DNA of 64,000 bases, taken from NCBI GenBank assembly GCA_022605955.1, contig JAKCOZ010000004.1, positions 65,098,229 to 65,162,228 of the forward strand, in the 5' to 3' direction. This stretch comes from Rallus limicola. Its lineage: Eukaryota; Chordata; Aves; Gruiformes; Rallidae. A program made the position numbers and the translations under genes. Under the pieces are notes generated by a model. That model worked only from the letters and a program-made list of their open reading frames with translations. It searched no databases and was not told where the DNA came from. This document shows, one piece after another, positions 27,548 to 40,370 of this stretch. How positions within the stretch are numbered: position 1 is the stretch's first letter; each line of letters opens with the position of its first letter.

Positions 27548-30500
27548 CAGGAAACTCATTTGGCTGACAACAGATTTATTCCTGACTTATGAATTTAAGT
27601 AAATAAATTCATATTCTGTTATTTGTTGTATGGTATAGCTACAACATGCTGTAAACTATTTTTGCTGTTATTGTGATAGTCACCTCAATGAAATCACTCA
27701 GTCCCACATACATCTATTATTTAACTAGCTCTGAGATCCTTTCCCAGAAGAGATAACCCTGGGGATTTGTTTGTTTGTTTTTCCAGAGAAAGGAGGTTTT
27801 TAACTTCCTGACAGAAATGTTTTGTATTCATATTTTACTACATACCTAGAATGAAATACATGCTTTCCAGAAACAATCTTTAGAATATCAAAAGCATAGA
27901 CTGTATAATAACTTCGGTTCTGTCTAGACATACAAAGCAGAATCTCAGTGAAGCTGTTATGTATTGCACTCCTCCCTATAATCTCAATTCAAACATTGTA
28001 TTCAGGCTGTGTGAAACTGATCTATTATTTTGACAATCATCAGTGCAACAAATCCCTAAAATAATAAAATAGGATTTTTTATGTTATCCAGAAATATTTA
28101 AATTGTTTTGCTTTAACATAAGAAAAAATAATTATGCCATGAAAATTTTGTGCTTTTATGAGGGTTTTCCTTATCAAATTAATTACACTTGTCATCTCTA
28201 ACTTTGGTATGGGGACTGTTTCCCTTCTTGTAGTTAGTAGTTAATTCTTACATGGTTTATTTCTATAATATTTCTTCATAAATCAGATCCATCCCAGCAG
28301 CTGAAAACCTTCGAAGTAACCAGAACTTCTAGTCACTCAAAAGAATGGGTAGAGACATTGACTGAAAGTCATGGGTTTTTGAGACAAATGGAGAAAGAGA
28401 ATATAAGAAATAAGGCAAATATGATAAAAACAATCTTTTCAGTGTTTTCCATGAAAAAAATATCTCAATCCAAAAATAACCAATAATCTCAAAGCTCATA
28501 TTTGCTTTGGATGTTGAAAGCTGTTTGATATTCTGATTGATATTGATTTTTTTATATTGATGATTTGTCTAAAGATAGAAATGTACCTGCACTGTCAAAT
28601 TATTACCCTATCGTAGAGTGGTAAATTTATTGATCAAGAACAATTTCCATCCACACAATAATAATTTAGACATATATGTGTAAATTCTGTAACTTTTTTC
28701 CTATCTAGTTGCAAATTACTTCTATGTATCTTACACATTTTCCTTTGTAAGTACTTCTCACCCATGCTTTGTGATTGCTAAGCTTCTAAAATGGGAAGAG
28801 TGTGCAGCCTCCAGTGCTTCTGACCAATCTTGGTCATTGGACCACATGGACTTTGTCCTCCTGTTGTAAGTGCATCTGTAGGTATCCGCATGAAATGAAG
28901 AGACTTAGTACTGACAACAAAGTGGGTAAGAATACCATGGCAACAAAACTTAATATATTGGGGTTTTTCATGGGGGGTTTAATGCTGTATGCTACAAATA
29001 CATCAGCCACATTGGTTTGGCAGATGATATTTCCATTGCTTCAATACATATTGGTGGGTATAACTGTTGTTAATATTAACACATGAAACATGAAACGTTG
29101 CATATGTAAGACTGTGGTTCTCATTGATTCTGCTGATTACAGCAGCATTGATGCATATACCAATTTCACAAAGTAGCTTGAAAAAACTTCCAAACCATTA
29201 TTAAAACAAAGAAAACACATAGTAACTTATTGCAAAAACAGCTGACATAAAGTTAACATGGTCTTTATGTTTCTTTCTTTAGTTTGATAAAAACAATGAC
29301 CTCACTTTTATTTTTTCTTCTAATATACAGAGCTAGCAATTACCATACCTGAAGTCCAAATGCCTAAATTCTAATCTTCACTGCAGTCAGTTGCCATATA
29401 ATTCTATCACCTACTCCTTTAACACCTAAAGTCAGTAATGCCTGTTTCTTATTTTAACCTTTCCAACCTCCCAAAGGCTGTGCTTTTCTGCATGCCTGGA
29501 AGCACTTCAGGCTCAACAGCCACAAGAAAGCTCAGTACTCAAGTCAAGCTTACACCTACTAGGGTGCAAAAATTGATAAGCAATTCCTTCATCTCTTTTG
29601 CCTGCAGTGCTTAATCTGATAGGTGATGTTAGGCCATGCCGATTGGATTTGGCTTCACACAAAAATACCACAACAGCCAGGAAAGGAGATGACTTCCTAA
29701 ACTTTATCCAGTGTTTAATATACTCACCTGCCTCAAGCTTACAAGAATTTAAATCTATGCTTTAAACCTGAAGCTAATTTTCTTTACCAACAAATTATTT
29801 AAAATTCAAAAGTAACAGAATTTGGGAGAATGTCTTTAATCCCTTCTGTTTAAGCATTTCTCTTTTACATAAATGTTCAAAATTTAAAAGATCATCAGAG
29901 GAAGAAAGAGCAGTATAAAACTCGACAGATTAGGAGGAGTCATGGGGCTCAGTCTTTTGCCTCAAGGATTATTATCCCGTTAACAGTCAAGGGATAAAAA
30001 GTTATTTTATGTCCAGAACACTTCCAAGCAAGTCTGTTAGCTGCTAAGCTAGAATGTAGTTTTCCCTCTTACAGTCTCTGCCTCAATAAAATATTAATTA
30101 TAGTACAAAAGCTAAGACACCATCAGCAATAGGTTTGCAGCAGATGTGGATATAAATCCACCTCATATGTAAATGAAAATTGACCTCAGGACTAAAATAT
30201 CCTGTCTGGATACATTTATCACTAAATAATCATATAAAAACTGAGCATCTCCTCTACTAGTCTTTCACATAGAATGTGATTAAAATGTTTTCGTTTCGTT
30301 TTTTTAAGTTTGGTAAACTACTGTAAGTAAAAAAGATTCTTGACCCATGAAGCCACTTCCTCATAGCTATGAGCAACATCTTAATCCCAGGATACGAGTC
30401 ATTGCCAACTTTTCTGCTATTTTTTGACAGTTCACTCTACTACGTGCTGTTTTCTGTGGCTTTCTCTTGCCCTCCATGTACCAAATACAGATACTGAGTA

Positions 30501-31329
30501 CCTAACTCAAGCTGTGGGCTTTCCTTTTCAGGATGCAGCTCCTCAAATTTGGGTACTGGAATAAACAGACAAATACTAACATGACTCTGATTAGGAAAAC
30601 CTGTCACAAAGCCTGAACTTACTGGAAAGAATTGGTCAGTATTTCCCCTTCTTCTCATAAATGTTTGAAATAAAAAATGTTGATGCTGTTTTTTGCATAT
30701 ATATTTGGGACCTTATATTTTAGTTTGCATCTGACATATACTATATTGGACAAAAATATTTTTGCTGAAATGCTTAAGTTACTAAATGACAGTTATTAAA
30801 TGACAGCAAATGCTCCCAGTGTAGAACATGACTTGATTTCTTGACATTGCTTACACTGTAAGAAAATTACATAGATCAAGACATAAACTTATAAAAAAAT
30901 AATGGAAGGAAATTATAAGGTAATAAAAATCTCACCTATTGAATGCTGTTAGAACTCTTCACAGGGCTATTGAAATACAAACAGAGCTCGAGGCAGGTAT
31001 TTAACTGAGAGGTACCATAGTCTTTGTTGTAGCTTTGGTTTTAATGCATCTCCAGGTAAATTGGTTCCAAGAGTCGATATTGGAAATCCTGCCAATTGCC
31101 TCAGCAGGCATCTTGCAACTACATGAATTTTTATTTGTGTCTGGAGTGTCATATGTTTATCTGGCTGCTCAAACTGATTATCAAAATTTAAAAAACCCAG
31201 AGCTGTGTGCATAGATATGTCTGAAACTGCATACTAAACCTGGGCATGCTACTGGAAGAAAAGAATAAAAATTAACTACCATACAGACACATATGAAGTA
31301 TTTTCATCCACAAAATGTAAGTATAGGGT
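27548..31329. other. AT-rich intronic DNA, no gene seen
   Basis: Short ORFs (28802-29086, and 30440-30658 and 30967-31212 on the minus strand) lack domains or splice context. No transposon was recognised in this stretch. Confidence 0.5.
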
Positions 31330-31732
31330 TGTGTCCTGGTTCTGGCCAGGCCAGAGTTAACCTCTCCAAACAGTCATCACATGTGAGCTGAGTTAGCCCA
31401 GGTGAGCAGAGGTAGCCCTGGCTGTTTTTCACACCACCTGACATCACTTCCCCATAAAAGGAGCTGGTTGGGGAGTGGTCTTTCTGAATGCCTCCAGGGC
31501 TGTTTGAGTGCAGCTGGGATGTTGGGTACTTGCATCATGCAACACTCTATAACTGTTGGTAAGGTACTCTGTGTTATCTTTGGGTATGTAATTGGCTGTT
31601 ATTGTTCTCCTTTACTGATTTTTGTCAGTAAACTGCCCTTATCCCAACTCTAGGAGGCTCTGTCTGTTTATCCTCCAGGAGGGAGCAAGCCGTGTGTGGG
31701 GCTCAGCCATTGATTGGGGCTGAAGCACCACA
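31330..31732 (+). mobile_element. Plus-strand LTR, probable ERVK-type 5' LTR remnant
   Basis: The segment begins TGTGTCCTGGTTCTGGCC and ends CACCACA just before a primer-binding-site-like sequence. A TATA-like CATAAAAG is at 31453-31460 and an AGTAAA polyadenylation-like signal at 31627-31632, both in the positions expected for a plus-strand LTR. It is unlike the three ERVL-like copies and runs antisense to GRIK2. The class II (ERVK) call rests on the adjacent lysine-tRNA-type site. Confidence 0.7.
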
Positions 31733-31740
31733 GCCCTTTT

Positions 31741-31758
31741 TGATGCCAAATGTGGGGC
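31741..31758 (+). other. Retroviral primer binding site, tRNA-Lys(1,2)-like, degraded
   Basis: TGATGCCAAATGTGGGGC lies 8 bp past the LTR end. It matches the complement of the lysine tRNA 3' end used by many class II retroviruses at 14 of 18 positions, including the terminal GTGGGGC. It identifies the LTR as a 5' LTR and shows the direction of the provirus. Confidence 0.65.
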
Positions 31759-32299
31759 TTGAAGGGTGTGGATAACAGTAGATCTAATCCAATTGTGTTA
31801 GAAATCTGTGATAAAATGTTTATCATGCTATTTGAAGAGGTGATGTAACAATGATGCCTGTTCACCTGGCTCTGTTATGTGAACCCACACCCACTGTATG
31901 TAATTCCTGCCCAGCTCTTTATCACCTTGGAGAGGGGAGTCAGGTTTCTAATTCTGTTATGCTATGTGGTACTGTCTTATGACAAGTTACCATCTGTGTT
32001 TGTCATCCTCAGAGGGTATCTATATGTGGCATATCTGTCATTCCCAATTATTGGGCAACATATTTTAGTATTATTTAATAATTGCACTCAATTTATGGAG
32101 AAGATGGGGGGATGCTTCATCCTCCCCTTTTTCAGTAATGTTACAGCAGCCTTTGAGAGCTTTGACTACCCCTGGGATATTCAGACCAGTATGTATCTGT
32201 TGCCTGTTCCCCACTGCTTGGGGTTGAACCACCAAAGGCTAAAACTATTAATCAAATCAGGTAAGTATGACAAAGAAATCTTTTAGCCCGATTCAGAAA
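31759..32299 (+). mobile_element. Retroviral leader remnant, no intact gag
   Basis: This sequence follows the primer binding site and is consistent with an untranslated leader, ending where a CR1 begins. The ORF through it (31879-32286) has no recognisable gag motif. No gag, pol, env or 3' LTR is present in the window, so the provirus is a broken 5' stub. The remainder was lost by deletion. Confidence 0.5.
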
Positions 32300-32865
32300 G
32301 CTCACAGAACATTAGGAGTCAGAAGGGACCTTGAAAGGTCATCTAGTCCCACCCCCCCACCCCCCCCCCCCCGCCAGAGCAGAATCACCTAGACTAAATC
32401 ACACAGGAATGCATACAGGTGGGTTTTGAATGTCTCCAGAGAAGGAGACTCCACAACCTCTCTGGGTAGCCTGTCCCAGTGCTCTTTCACCCTCACAGTG
32501 AAAAAGTTCCTTTTTGTACTCCCATGAAAGTTCCTGTGCTCCAGCTTGCGACTGTTGCCCCTTGTCCTATCACTGGCCATCACTGAGAAGAGCCTGGCTT
32601 CATCCTCCTGACTCTCACCCTTTAAGTATTTGTAAACATTAATAAAGTTACTCCTGTCTCCTCCAAGCTAAAGAAGCCCAGCTCTCTCAGCCTTTCCTCG
32701 TAAGGAAGGTGTTTTATTCCTTTAATCATCTTGGTGGCTCTGTGCCAGACTCTTTCAAGGAGTTCTATGTCCTCCCTGAACTGAGAGGCCCAGATCTGGA
32801 CACAATAGTCCAGGTGTGGTCTCATGAGGGCAGAGTACAGTGGGAGAAGGACCTCTCTTCACCTA
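32300..32865 (-). mobile_element. CR1 LINE fragment with broken reverse-transcriptase C-terminus
   Basis: The plus strand reads the CR1 3' end in reverse (CAGAAGGGACCTTGAAAGG, then TCATCTAGTCCCACC). Minus-strand frames at 32622-32825 and 32389-32583 correspond to the end of CR1 ORF2, with [13 protein letters not shown] and [17 protein letters not shown] readable, split by a stop or frameshift between them. A C tract at 32348-32372 lies near its 3' end. It abuts the retroviral leader remnant directly. Confidence 0.9.
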
Positions 32866-34166
32866 CATCTCAGTTATGCATTTATTCAGGAAGCAGTGTC
32901 CTCTCAGTGTTGTGCAAGCCGACTTTCAGACACTGAACTTTCACTTCCTTATGTGAAAGCAGAATTAGTGAGAACTGAGTGGTGGCCATCAGATAGTTTT
33001 TCTACGTCGTACTTCAAATCCAGTACTTTCAGCAGACATGTTATGAGATTAAGTTCATTTCATTATCTAATGTTTTCTGCAAAACTCTTTTTGGAAGAAT
33101 TCTTCCTATTCCTGGCAGAAAAGTGAGAACTACAGCAGAATGTGGAAATTAAATTATTCCAAGAAGAGAAAACAGAATGCAGACATATTCACCGAGAGGA
33201 TTTTCTAGCTCCCTGTGTTCCATTGGTTTATTTTTGAGGATGATGCTCTGAGAACATATGCAGGAAGAAGAGTATTGACAGCACAATGGCAACAAAAGGA
33301 CTTAGACAAGTAGAATGTACCCTGTCCTCTAGTAATGCTGTTTCTTCACATATAAAAGTAGTGGTTGTGCATATCTGCACAATGTATCTATTCTAGAAAG
33401 CCTTTTCATCCTATCAATGTTATGGTATTTACTAGAAATTAGCTCAACAACATAGAAATGCTAGATTTTTTCATTAAATACATATATACACATATTATGT
33501 GTTAGAAGTAATCATTTATCTGTTTTCTAGATGCCAGCAGTGTGTGCTACCACAGCCTTATATTCCTTTTAGGATTTCTATGCAGTTACCCAGAAAGGAA
33601 ATTAAAGATTATATCAGGAAAGTAGTTTAAAAGTTGAATGTAATGTGAATGGAATGAAATGAAACAACCATTAAAGATGCTGGGCAAGTTTTACTCTGAT
33701 TTACAGCAGTGCTGCTATCCTGCCTGTAATGACATTACACTGATATAAAGAGGAGAGAAATATGACCCAGTGAAATGGTGCGTTCATTTTGGTAGTAAAA
33801 TACAAATAAGGGTTGCAGTCACGTAAGAATTTGAGCCTAGCCTCAGGGTAAAGTCCATGCCTAAAATTCCTGAGTAATTTAAGGAGCCCACTAGGTGACC
33901 AGGATTAGCAGTTTAATGTTTCCTAAAAGGTAGCTGATGGGATGACACAGGATAAGGGAGGCCATGTCTAAAATGAGAAATATACTGGGATATACCTGAA
34001 AACTCTGACCTTTTCTGAAGGAAAGAAACGTTCCTTCAGCCCTTAGAAACTGGAAGAGAAAATCCTAGGAGAAACTGGAATCCATAAGCCTGACCCATTT
34101 CCTAAGTTTATTTGCTTATTTTTCCCTCAAGATCATGGCTCTTTTACATAGCAACCTTGCAGAGAC
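32866..34166. other. Intronic DNA, no gene seen
   Basis: No exon or transposon is supported here. Confidence 0.5.
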
Positions 34167-34322
34167 ACTCACAGAACTGTAGGGGTTGGAAGGGGCCTCA
34201 AGAAATCTAGTCCAACCCCCCTGCCAAAGCAGGCTCCCTAGGACAGGTCACACAGATAGGCATCCAAACGAGTGTTGACTATCTCCAGAGGAGATTCCAC
34301 AACCCCCACAGGGCAGCCTGTA
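34167..34322 (-). mobile_element. CR1 LINE 3'-end fragment, minus strand
   Basis: GGTTGGAAGGGGCCTCAAG, then TCTAGTCCAACCCCCCTGCC and a CAGGCTCCCTAGGACAGG block on the plus strand mark a reversed CR1 3' end. The copy stops abruptly at GGGCAGCCTG, a 5' truncation after about 155 bp. Confidence 0.88.
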
Positions 34323-34995
34323 AGACATAATTTATTTGGGTAGGCAGATGAGCAGCTGCTATACCTTCCTTACAGTAAAAGGCTTCAATGTTTTCTTTCC
34401 TAGCTGTCTTGGGAGTATATAAGCATCAGGCTAATGTAGAGACCAGTAATAATGTAATGCAGTACTTAAAAGCTGTGCAAGCAGAACTAAAAGATACAGA
34501 ATCTAGTGCAAATGAAAGTCTGTATATGGGCATGTGCAGATGATTGAAAAAAAGAGAACCTTATTTACATGAAAGCAAACATTAGTTACATGAAAGTAAG
34601 TTCTGAACACAGCAAGCTAGCCACTGGAAAGAGTTGTGTCATAGGAGAGTTTTAAGTCTAGAAGGAGAGCAATAAAGGAATTTTGCTGAAAATGAAAGGC
34701 AAGAGAGTCAAAAAGAAAATCTTCCACATCTGAGTTGTGGAAACTATCAGGAGGTACTGGTTACAGTCTGAGGGTTTTTTTATATATATATCTCTCTCTA
34801 TATATAATGGGTATGCATGTAAATCTGTGCACAGACAAAATCAAAATTTCATCAAAAATCTGAACTAATAGAATGCCAAGATACTGGAGGAACAAAACTA
34901 AGTGTTATGCCTGTATGTGCACATATGCACCTGTTTGCAAATGCACATGCTTCAACTGTATGCTCAAGGCATTTGTGTCACCTTCTTTTCCTAGT
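34323..34995. other. Intronic DNA with short TA/TC microsatellite
   Basis: A TATATATATATCTCTCTC-type tract lies at about 34777-34807. No gene is seen. Confidence 0.55.
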
Positions 34996-36482
34996 GTGGT
35001 TGTTTGATCCTGGCTGGAGGCCAGATGCTCACCAAAGCCACTCTATCATTCCTCTTTTCAGTTGGACAGGGGAGAAAATATATATTGCAAGACTTAGGAA
35101 TCGAGATAAGGACAGGGAGAGATGATTCTGCAATTAGTGTCACGGGCAAGACAGGCTCAACACAGAATAAAGGAAAGAAAACCCTAATTTATTACACTAC
35201 ACTGCACACCCAGTGAAACCAGAGTCGGTAAATGAGTAGTGTGACCAGATCTTACAGCACCTTCCCCCACCCCTCCCTTCTTAGCACTTTAGTTATGATT
35301 TTGCTCCCTTCGTCCCCCCCGCACTGTGGCATGGGGAGGGGCAGAGACTAGGGGTTTCAGTCAGTTCCTCACTAGTTTTTTTCCTTCTTAGCAGGGGGAG
35401 TACCTCACACTCTTCTCCTGCTCCAGTGTGGGGTCCCACCCATGGGAGACAGTCCTCCACAAACTTCTCCAACATGAGTCCTTTCTTTTGGGTCTTCAGC
35501 TCCTCACCAGCTGTCCCAGTATGAGTCACTTCTATGGGGTGCAGACATAAATAATAGAATGTCTCTCAGTCTCTCAGGCCCAGACTGCTCCAGCCTGGTC
35601 CTCCATGTACCCACATGCCCCCCTCCCCCACTTTCCCTCCCCAGCAAACCTACTCCAGGATGGAGAGATCTCTCTCTCTCTCCCCAGGCTGAAGGTGGGG
35701 TCTTGGCCTTTTCCATGGGCTGTGGCAAAAACCTGCTCCATCATGGATTTCTCCACAGACTGCAGAGGCATCTTTCTCTCTGGCACATGGGACACCTCCT
35801 TTTGGTGTCTGCACAGTTTCTTACCTCTTCTCACTCCCTTCTCTGGTGACAAAAAAGTGGTTGCTTGTGGGTTTTTTCCTCTTAAATGTGGTTCACAGAG
35901 GTGTTATCACAGAATCATTACGGTTGGAAAAGACCTCCAAGATCATCTAGTCCAACCATCCCCTTATCATCTATATTACTAACTAAGCCATGTCCCTAAG
36001 TACCTCATCCAACCTTTCCTTGAACACCCCAAGGGACTGTGACTCCGCCACCTCCCTGGGCAACCCATTCCAATGCCTAACAACTCTTTCTGAGAAGAAA
36101 TTTCTCCTAATTTCTAACCTGAACCTCCCCTGGTGCTGCTTGCAGCCATTCCCTCTTGTCCTATCGCTACTAATCTGTGAGAAGAGGCTGACCCTCAGCT
36201 CACCACAACCTCCTTTCAGGTAGCTGTAGAGAGCAATAAGGTCTCCCCTGAGCCTCCTATTCTCCAGGCTAAACAGTCCCAGTTCTCTCAGCCTCTCCTC
36301 ATAAGATTTGTGCTATGACCATTGCTGATGGGCTTGGCCTTTGTCAACAAGAACTCCATTCTTGAGCCCAGCTGGTGTTTACTCTGTCAGGCCTACAGAA
36401 AGCTTCTATCTGCTTCTTGCAGAAGCCACCCCTCAACCCTGACCCCCCTCCACCAGAACCTTGCCACATAAAACTACAACAC
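34996..36482 (-). mobile_element. Solo LTR, ERVL-like, interrupted by a nested CR1
   Basis: The left part (34996-35907) and right part (36310-36482) align in order with the LTR at 10183-11413. It begins TGTGGTTGTTTGATCC, passes a minus-strand AATAAA at 35188-35193 and the TGCTCCAG-type units, and ends CCACATAAAACTACAACA. Without the CR1 it would be about 1.08 kb. No retroviral genes adjoin it. Sense is on the minus strand, the same as GRIK2. Confidence 0.85.
35908..36309 (-). mobile_element. CR1 LINE fragment nested in the LTR
   Basis: The plus strand starts CACAGAATCATTACGGTTGG and continues through GATCATCTAGTCCAACCATC to CTCAGCCTCTCCTCATAAG, a typical reversed CR1 3' end of about 400 bp. 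Heptamers GTGTTAT (35901-35907) and GTGCTAT (36310-36316) flank it with one mismatch, consistent with a target duplication. The LTR resumes in register afterwards, so the CR1 is the younger insertion. Confidence 0.92.
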
Positions 36483-39400
36483 CCAGACTGGACAATCTAA
36501 TCCTGACGCGGTTCCCACTTAAAAGATATATCCACAGGGTAACGCTGGAACTGGACAGGGCATGGCATTCAGCCTTCTCCCACACACACTTTCCTGGCCC
36601 CTATTATTTGCTTAGGCTTCTCAACTATCTCTCTCTGTGTGAAATGGACAGACAGATTGATAGACAGGCAGACAGACACCTAAAAAGGCACACTGTAAAA
36701 TAAATCCAGAGTTTTATATCTCTCAATACAGATTTGATTTCTTTTGTTGGCTTCTATAGCAATATACTCCCTTAGACAGTAAGAAAATATGGCCTGTGAT
36801 TGTTTTTTATGAGTATTTGGAAGACAACATATTTTCTCTCTTAGTTTCAGAGTTGAACAATCTAACAGTCCCTGACTAACTCTGTTCCCAGGACGAGTCA
36901 TCCACACAGTCAGCTGCTCACATTTAGGCATATCATAAGAAAATTAAGGCAAAATATAAGAATTAATAGTCGGTAGTGGCAAAATTTACTTAGAAAATAC
37001 TCTCTTGAACTGCAGAAATTTTGAGATCCAACACATACATTATTTTACTGAAAATGTAACAATAAAGAAGCAAGAAAAAAGAAAATATACATTACTACCT
37101 GGCTTAAGCATATTTCGAAGCTTTTTTATCAAAACATTTAAAAATTACTGGGTGTACTTCACTTACGGGATATATTTCTGTCCAGAATATAATATATATT
37201 TAAAGGTATCAGGGTTTTTTTAACTCCTTAAAAATACTTTGGTTTTTGAAATAGTGTGTTATAGAATTTGATACTCAAAGTCTTCTGCAATGAATAAACC
37301 AAATGTGTTTAACTGTACAGAACAAACATGCTTTTTCCCTGTATGCATGATTTTATCTCTTCAGAATATTCCTTTTCCCAAAACTGTTTTCAATTAAAAA
37401 TGTTTTTCTTTAGCTCTATAAATAATATAGTTGCATTATGCCACAAATTTCAAATGAGTTAGCTCCTAAGTGTATCATTGCTAATAAAACAATGAAACCA
37501 TTCCCTATTAAACAAAGTTAACAGTTACTATCAGTTTAGGCTATGTTCCTGACAGTTCAAATACATTTTTGGCCATAAAACAGGTTTGCAAGTCTTAAAT
37601 GGTTTCACATTTCTCTAAACCATACTAAGAGCATAACATGAATATTTTAAGCAGCTTAGCTTTGATTTAAATATATTTGCTCAGGATATGCTGGCAGCAT
37701 CCCAAAATGCAGTGTAATACCCTTAAAGCTGGCAATCCCAAACTCAATTTACAAGAGCAGATAATATGGACTAGCAGCATTAAAGCAAATAAAGTCAATT
37801 AACTTTTTTTTCTTCTTAATTTGTTTTCTCCTGCTTGAAATTGCGAAGTATGGATAAAGCTATGGGATTAATGAACACAGAAATTAATGGAAATGGAATA
37901 TAAAAAGGAACAGAGAAGTCCAAGAGCTATTATTCATTACTTGACTCTTAATAAGTGGTTGCAGATGTATAGTAATATTTATTTATTGAAAGTAGCCCCA
38001 GTGAAGAAGGGAAATTCCACCACTGAAATTTTGTAGAGATTCACAAGCATAAGAGAAGCAATATGCTAATTTGAAAGCATTGCTTCCTCTGAAACAGCAA
38101 TAATGAGAAGTATGCATCTATTTATGGAAAATAATACGTTTATTGTAAAAGCCCTGCCAAATTATCTGTTCCTGAGATTACCCTCATACAGAAAGACTAA
38201 TTCTATTCATTGTTAAATGAGTTATGCAGGCTGCTTTATGTGCATATTGTGATGTTGGCACTTAGGTGTTCCAAGATCAAGATAAGAAGGAAACAGTCAA
38301 AAAATAGTTACAAAATAGTAGCACATTTTGCAAATGAAAACAAGTGCTTTTATTATTTTGTTACTGGTTGAACATATTTCATCTCTTACTGCCTACGTTT
38401 CAGCCAATTTAAGAGCAGAAAAAAAGATATGTTCTTGTAATGCTCTCTACACATACACTGGAAAAATTAAATAAAAATTACTCATGTAAGAATTGCAAAC
38501 AAGCTCCCAGCACTCACTGATCTTATGTTTTAAAGGTAAAATTTTTATTTTAAATATCTATTATATTTCCATTCATATCTAAAAAGTCAACAAAAGTAAC
38601 TGTACCAGCAGAGCATGTTATATTTCCCAACAATTTTGTATCAGGGTTCATAAGATGTTCATTCTAAAGAACATTTTAGCATATGCATACCCATATGTTT
38701 TTTTTCTAGATCCATCTGTTTTGATTTGATATATATGCTTCAAAATATCATTTATTTTATGAAACAGACACACTAAATAGATTCCACAATACTTGCTTTA
38801 AACAACACAGAGGGAATAGGGTGAATATAGTCTCATAAATCTGGCATGGAAATTGCAGAAGTTAGAAATTGCATTAAGCTTCTAATCAATAATTGTAAAG
38901 TTAAGATGTAACTTTAATTTTTAATAATATTGCTGTGAATACTTAACTTTGATGTTATTGAAGACATTCATTACAGTCTTTAAGTCATTGAATGCCACAA
39001 CGCTAAGTAGATGGATAACTAAACCATTCCCAGGTAACCATATTCAAGCCTCATTGCAAAATTGCTTTGTTTCACAGTTCATCTAGCCATGTAGAGCACA
39101 CTTTTCTATGACAAGCCTTGCTGAACACCTTAAAAATCCGGTCACAATATTCTATCTTTCCTGCTTCTTGATCAGACTTAAAATATGTTTATTGACATTC
39201 CTGGAACTGTACAAAAGATTATCTGACCCATGCTGTCTAGTGAACCTTGATTAAGTAGGGAAAATTCAGTCAAAATTTAGGATTCCAGGAGAAGATTATA
39301 CTATATGAAAGGAGAATTCAAAGTCCCTTTATAAAACAGCAAAAATGTTCTGTACCAAATTCCAGATCAACATTATTGCACAGATATACACTAGGCCTAA

Positions 39401-39960
39401 ATCTTGTCACATTAGCTAATGAGTTTTAATTTCTAGGTATGTTTTAAACTTCATACAAAATACATATACAAATATGTGCAATATATATAGAAATGCTTAA
39501 TACAGCTGTGGTTAGAACAGTTGCAAAATAATCTGAGATACAAAATAGTGGCTGCTTATTTTCACTTTAAAAATTTAAGTACCCTGAATTATTGCAGAAA
39601 TAGAAAAGCATAAACAGGAATAAATACTGAGACTTCAGATAACCCTGCAAAACTGTGTTTCAACTTGTCATTAGCATTGCCTGCCTCTTTAATACAAGAT
39701 AAGCGATTAATCACTCACACATTCCTGAAAGGATGTAAACCTTTCTCTTTACTGCTCTTTATCCAGTTATAAAAACTGCTGTGAGAAGATTGCCCGCCTT
39801 TGAGGTTATTTCAGTGACAAAACATGCAAAAATATGAGAGAAAACTGATCTCCTAGCAGTAAGAGATTCAATATGCCAAGTATGAAAGAGGAAAAGCTTT
39901 AATAACAAAGCAGTACTAAAATCAGCTACTGTCATATGAATTGTTATTCTCATCCAAATA
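36483..39960. other. Intronic DNA; candidate conserved non-coding stretch at about 37640-38260
   Basis: There is a short GACA/GATA-type repeat at about 36647-36678. The part 37640-38260 is free of transposons and simple repeats and is dense in homeodomain-like and octamer-like strings (ATGCTAATTTGAAAGC, TTAATGGAAATGG), as in developmental enhancers. This is only a visual impression. Confidence 0.3.
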
Positions 39961-40370
39961 ATAGAATCATAGACTGGTTTACATTGGAAGGAACATTAAA
40001 GATCATCTAGTTCCAACCCCCTGCCATGGGCAGGGACACCCTTCACTAGACCAGGTTGCCCAGCTTGACCTTTGACACTGCCAGGGAGGGGATGGCCACA
40101 GCTTCTCTTAGCAGCCTGTCCCAGGTCTTCACCACCCTCATAGTAAAGAATTTCTTTCCTTATACCTAACCTAAACCTACCTTCTTTTTGTTTAAAGCCA
40201 TTACCCCTTGTCCCATCACTACCTGCCCTTGTAACCAGCCCTTCTCCAGCTTTCCTGTAGGCTTCTTTAGGTACTGGAAGGCTGCTATAAGGTCTCCCCA
40301 GAGCCTTCCCTTCTCCAGGTTGTACAAGCCCAACTCTTTCAGCCTGTATTCATAGGAGAGGTGCTCCAGT
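39961..40370 (-). mobile_element. CR1 LINE fragment with readable reverse-transcriptase C-terminus
   Basis: The plus strand reads ATAGAATCATAGACTGG, then GATCATCTAGTTCCAACCCC and CTGCCATGGGCAGGGACACC, the classic reversed CR1 3' end. The minus-strand frame 40166-40393 gives LEHLSYEYRLKELGLYNLEK and then GDLIAAFQYLK, the C-terminal end of CR1 ORF2. The copy is cut off at GGTGCTCCAG. Confidence 0.93.

Noticed and set aside
31879..32286. 135-codon ORF downstream of the retroviral primer site
   Set aside because: It is in the position of the untranslated leader, with no gag motif visible. It is described as leader remnant.
35559..35982. Several overlapping ORFs on both strands
   Set aside because: They fall in the LTR and run into the nested CR1, with no domain.
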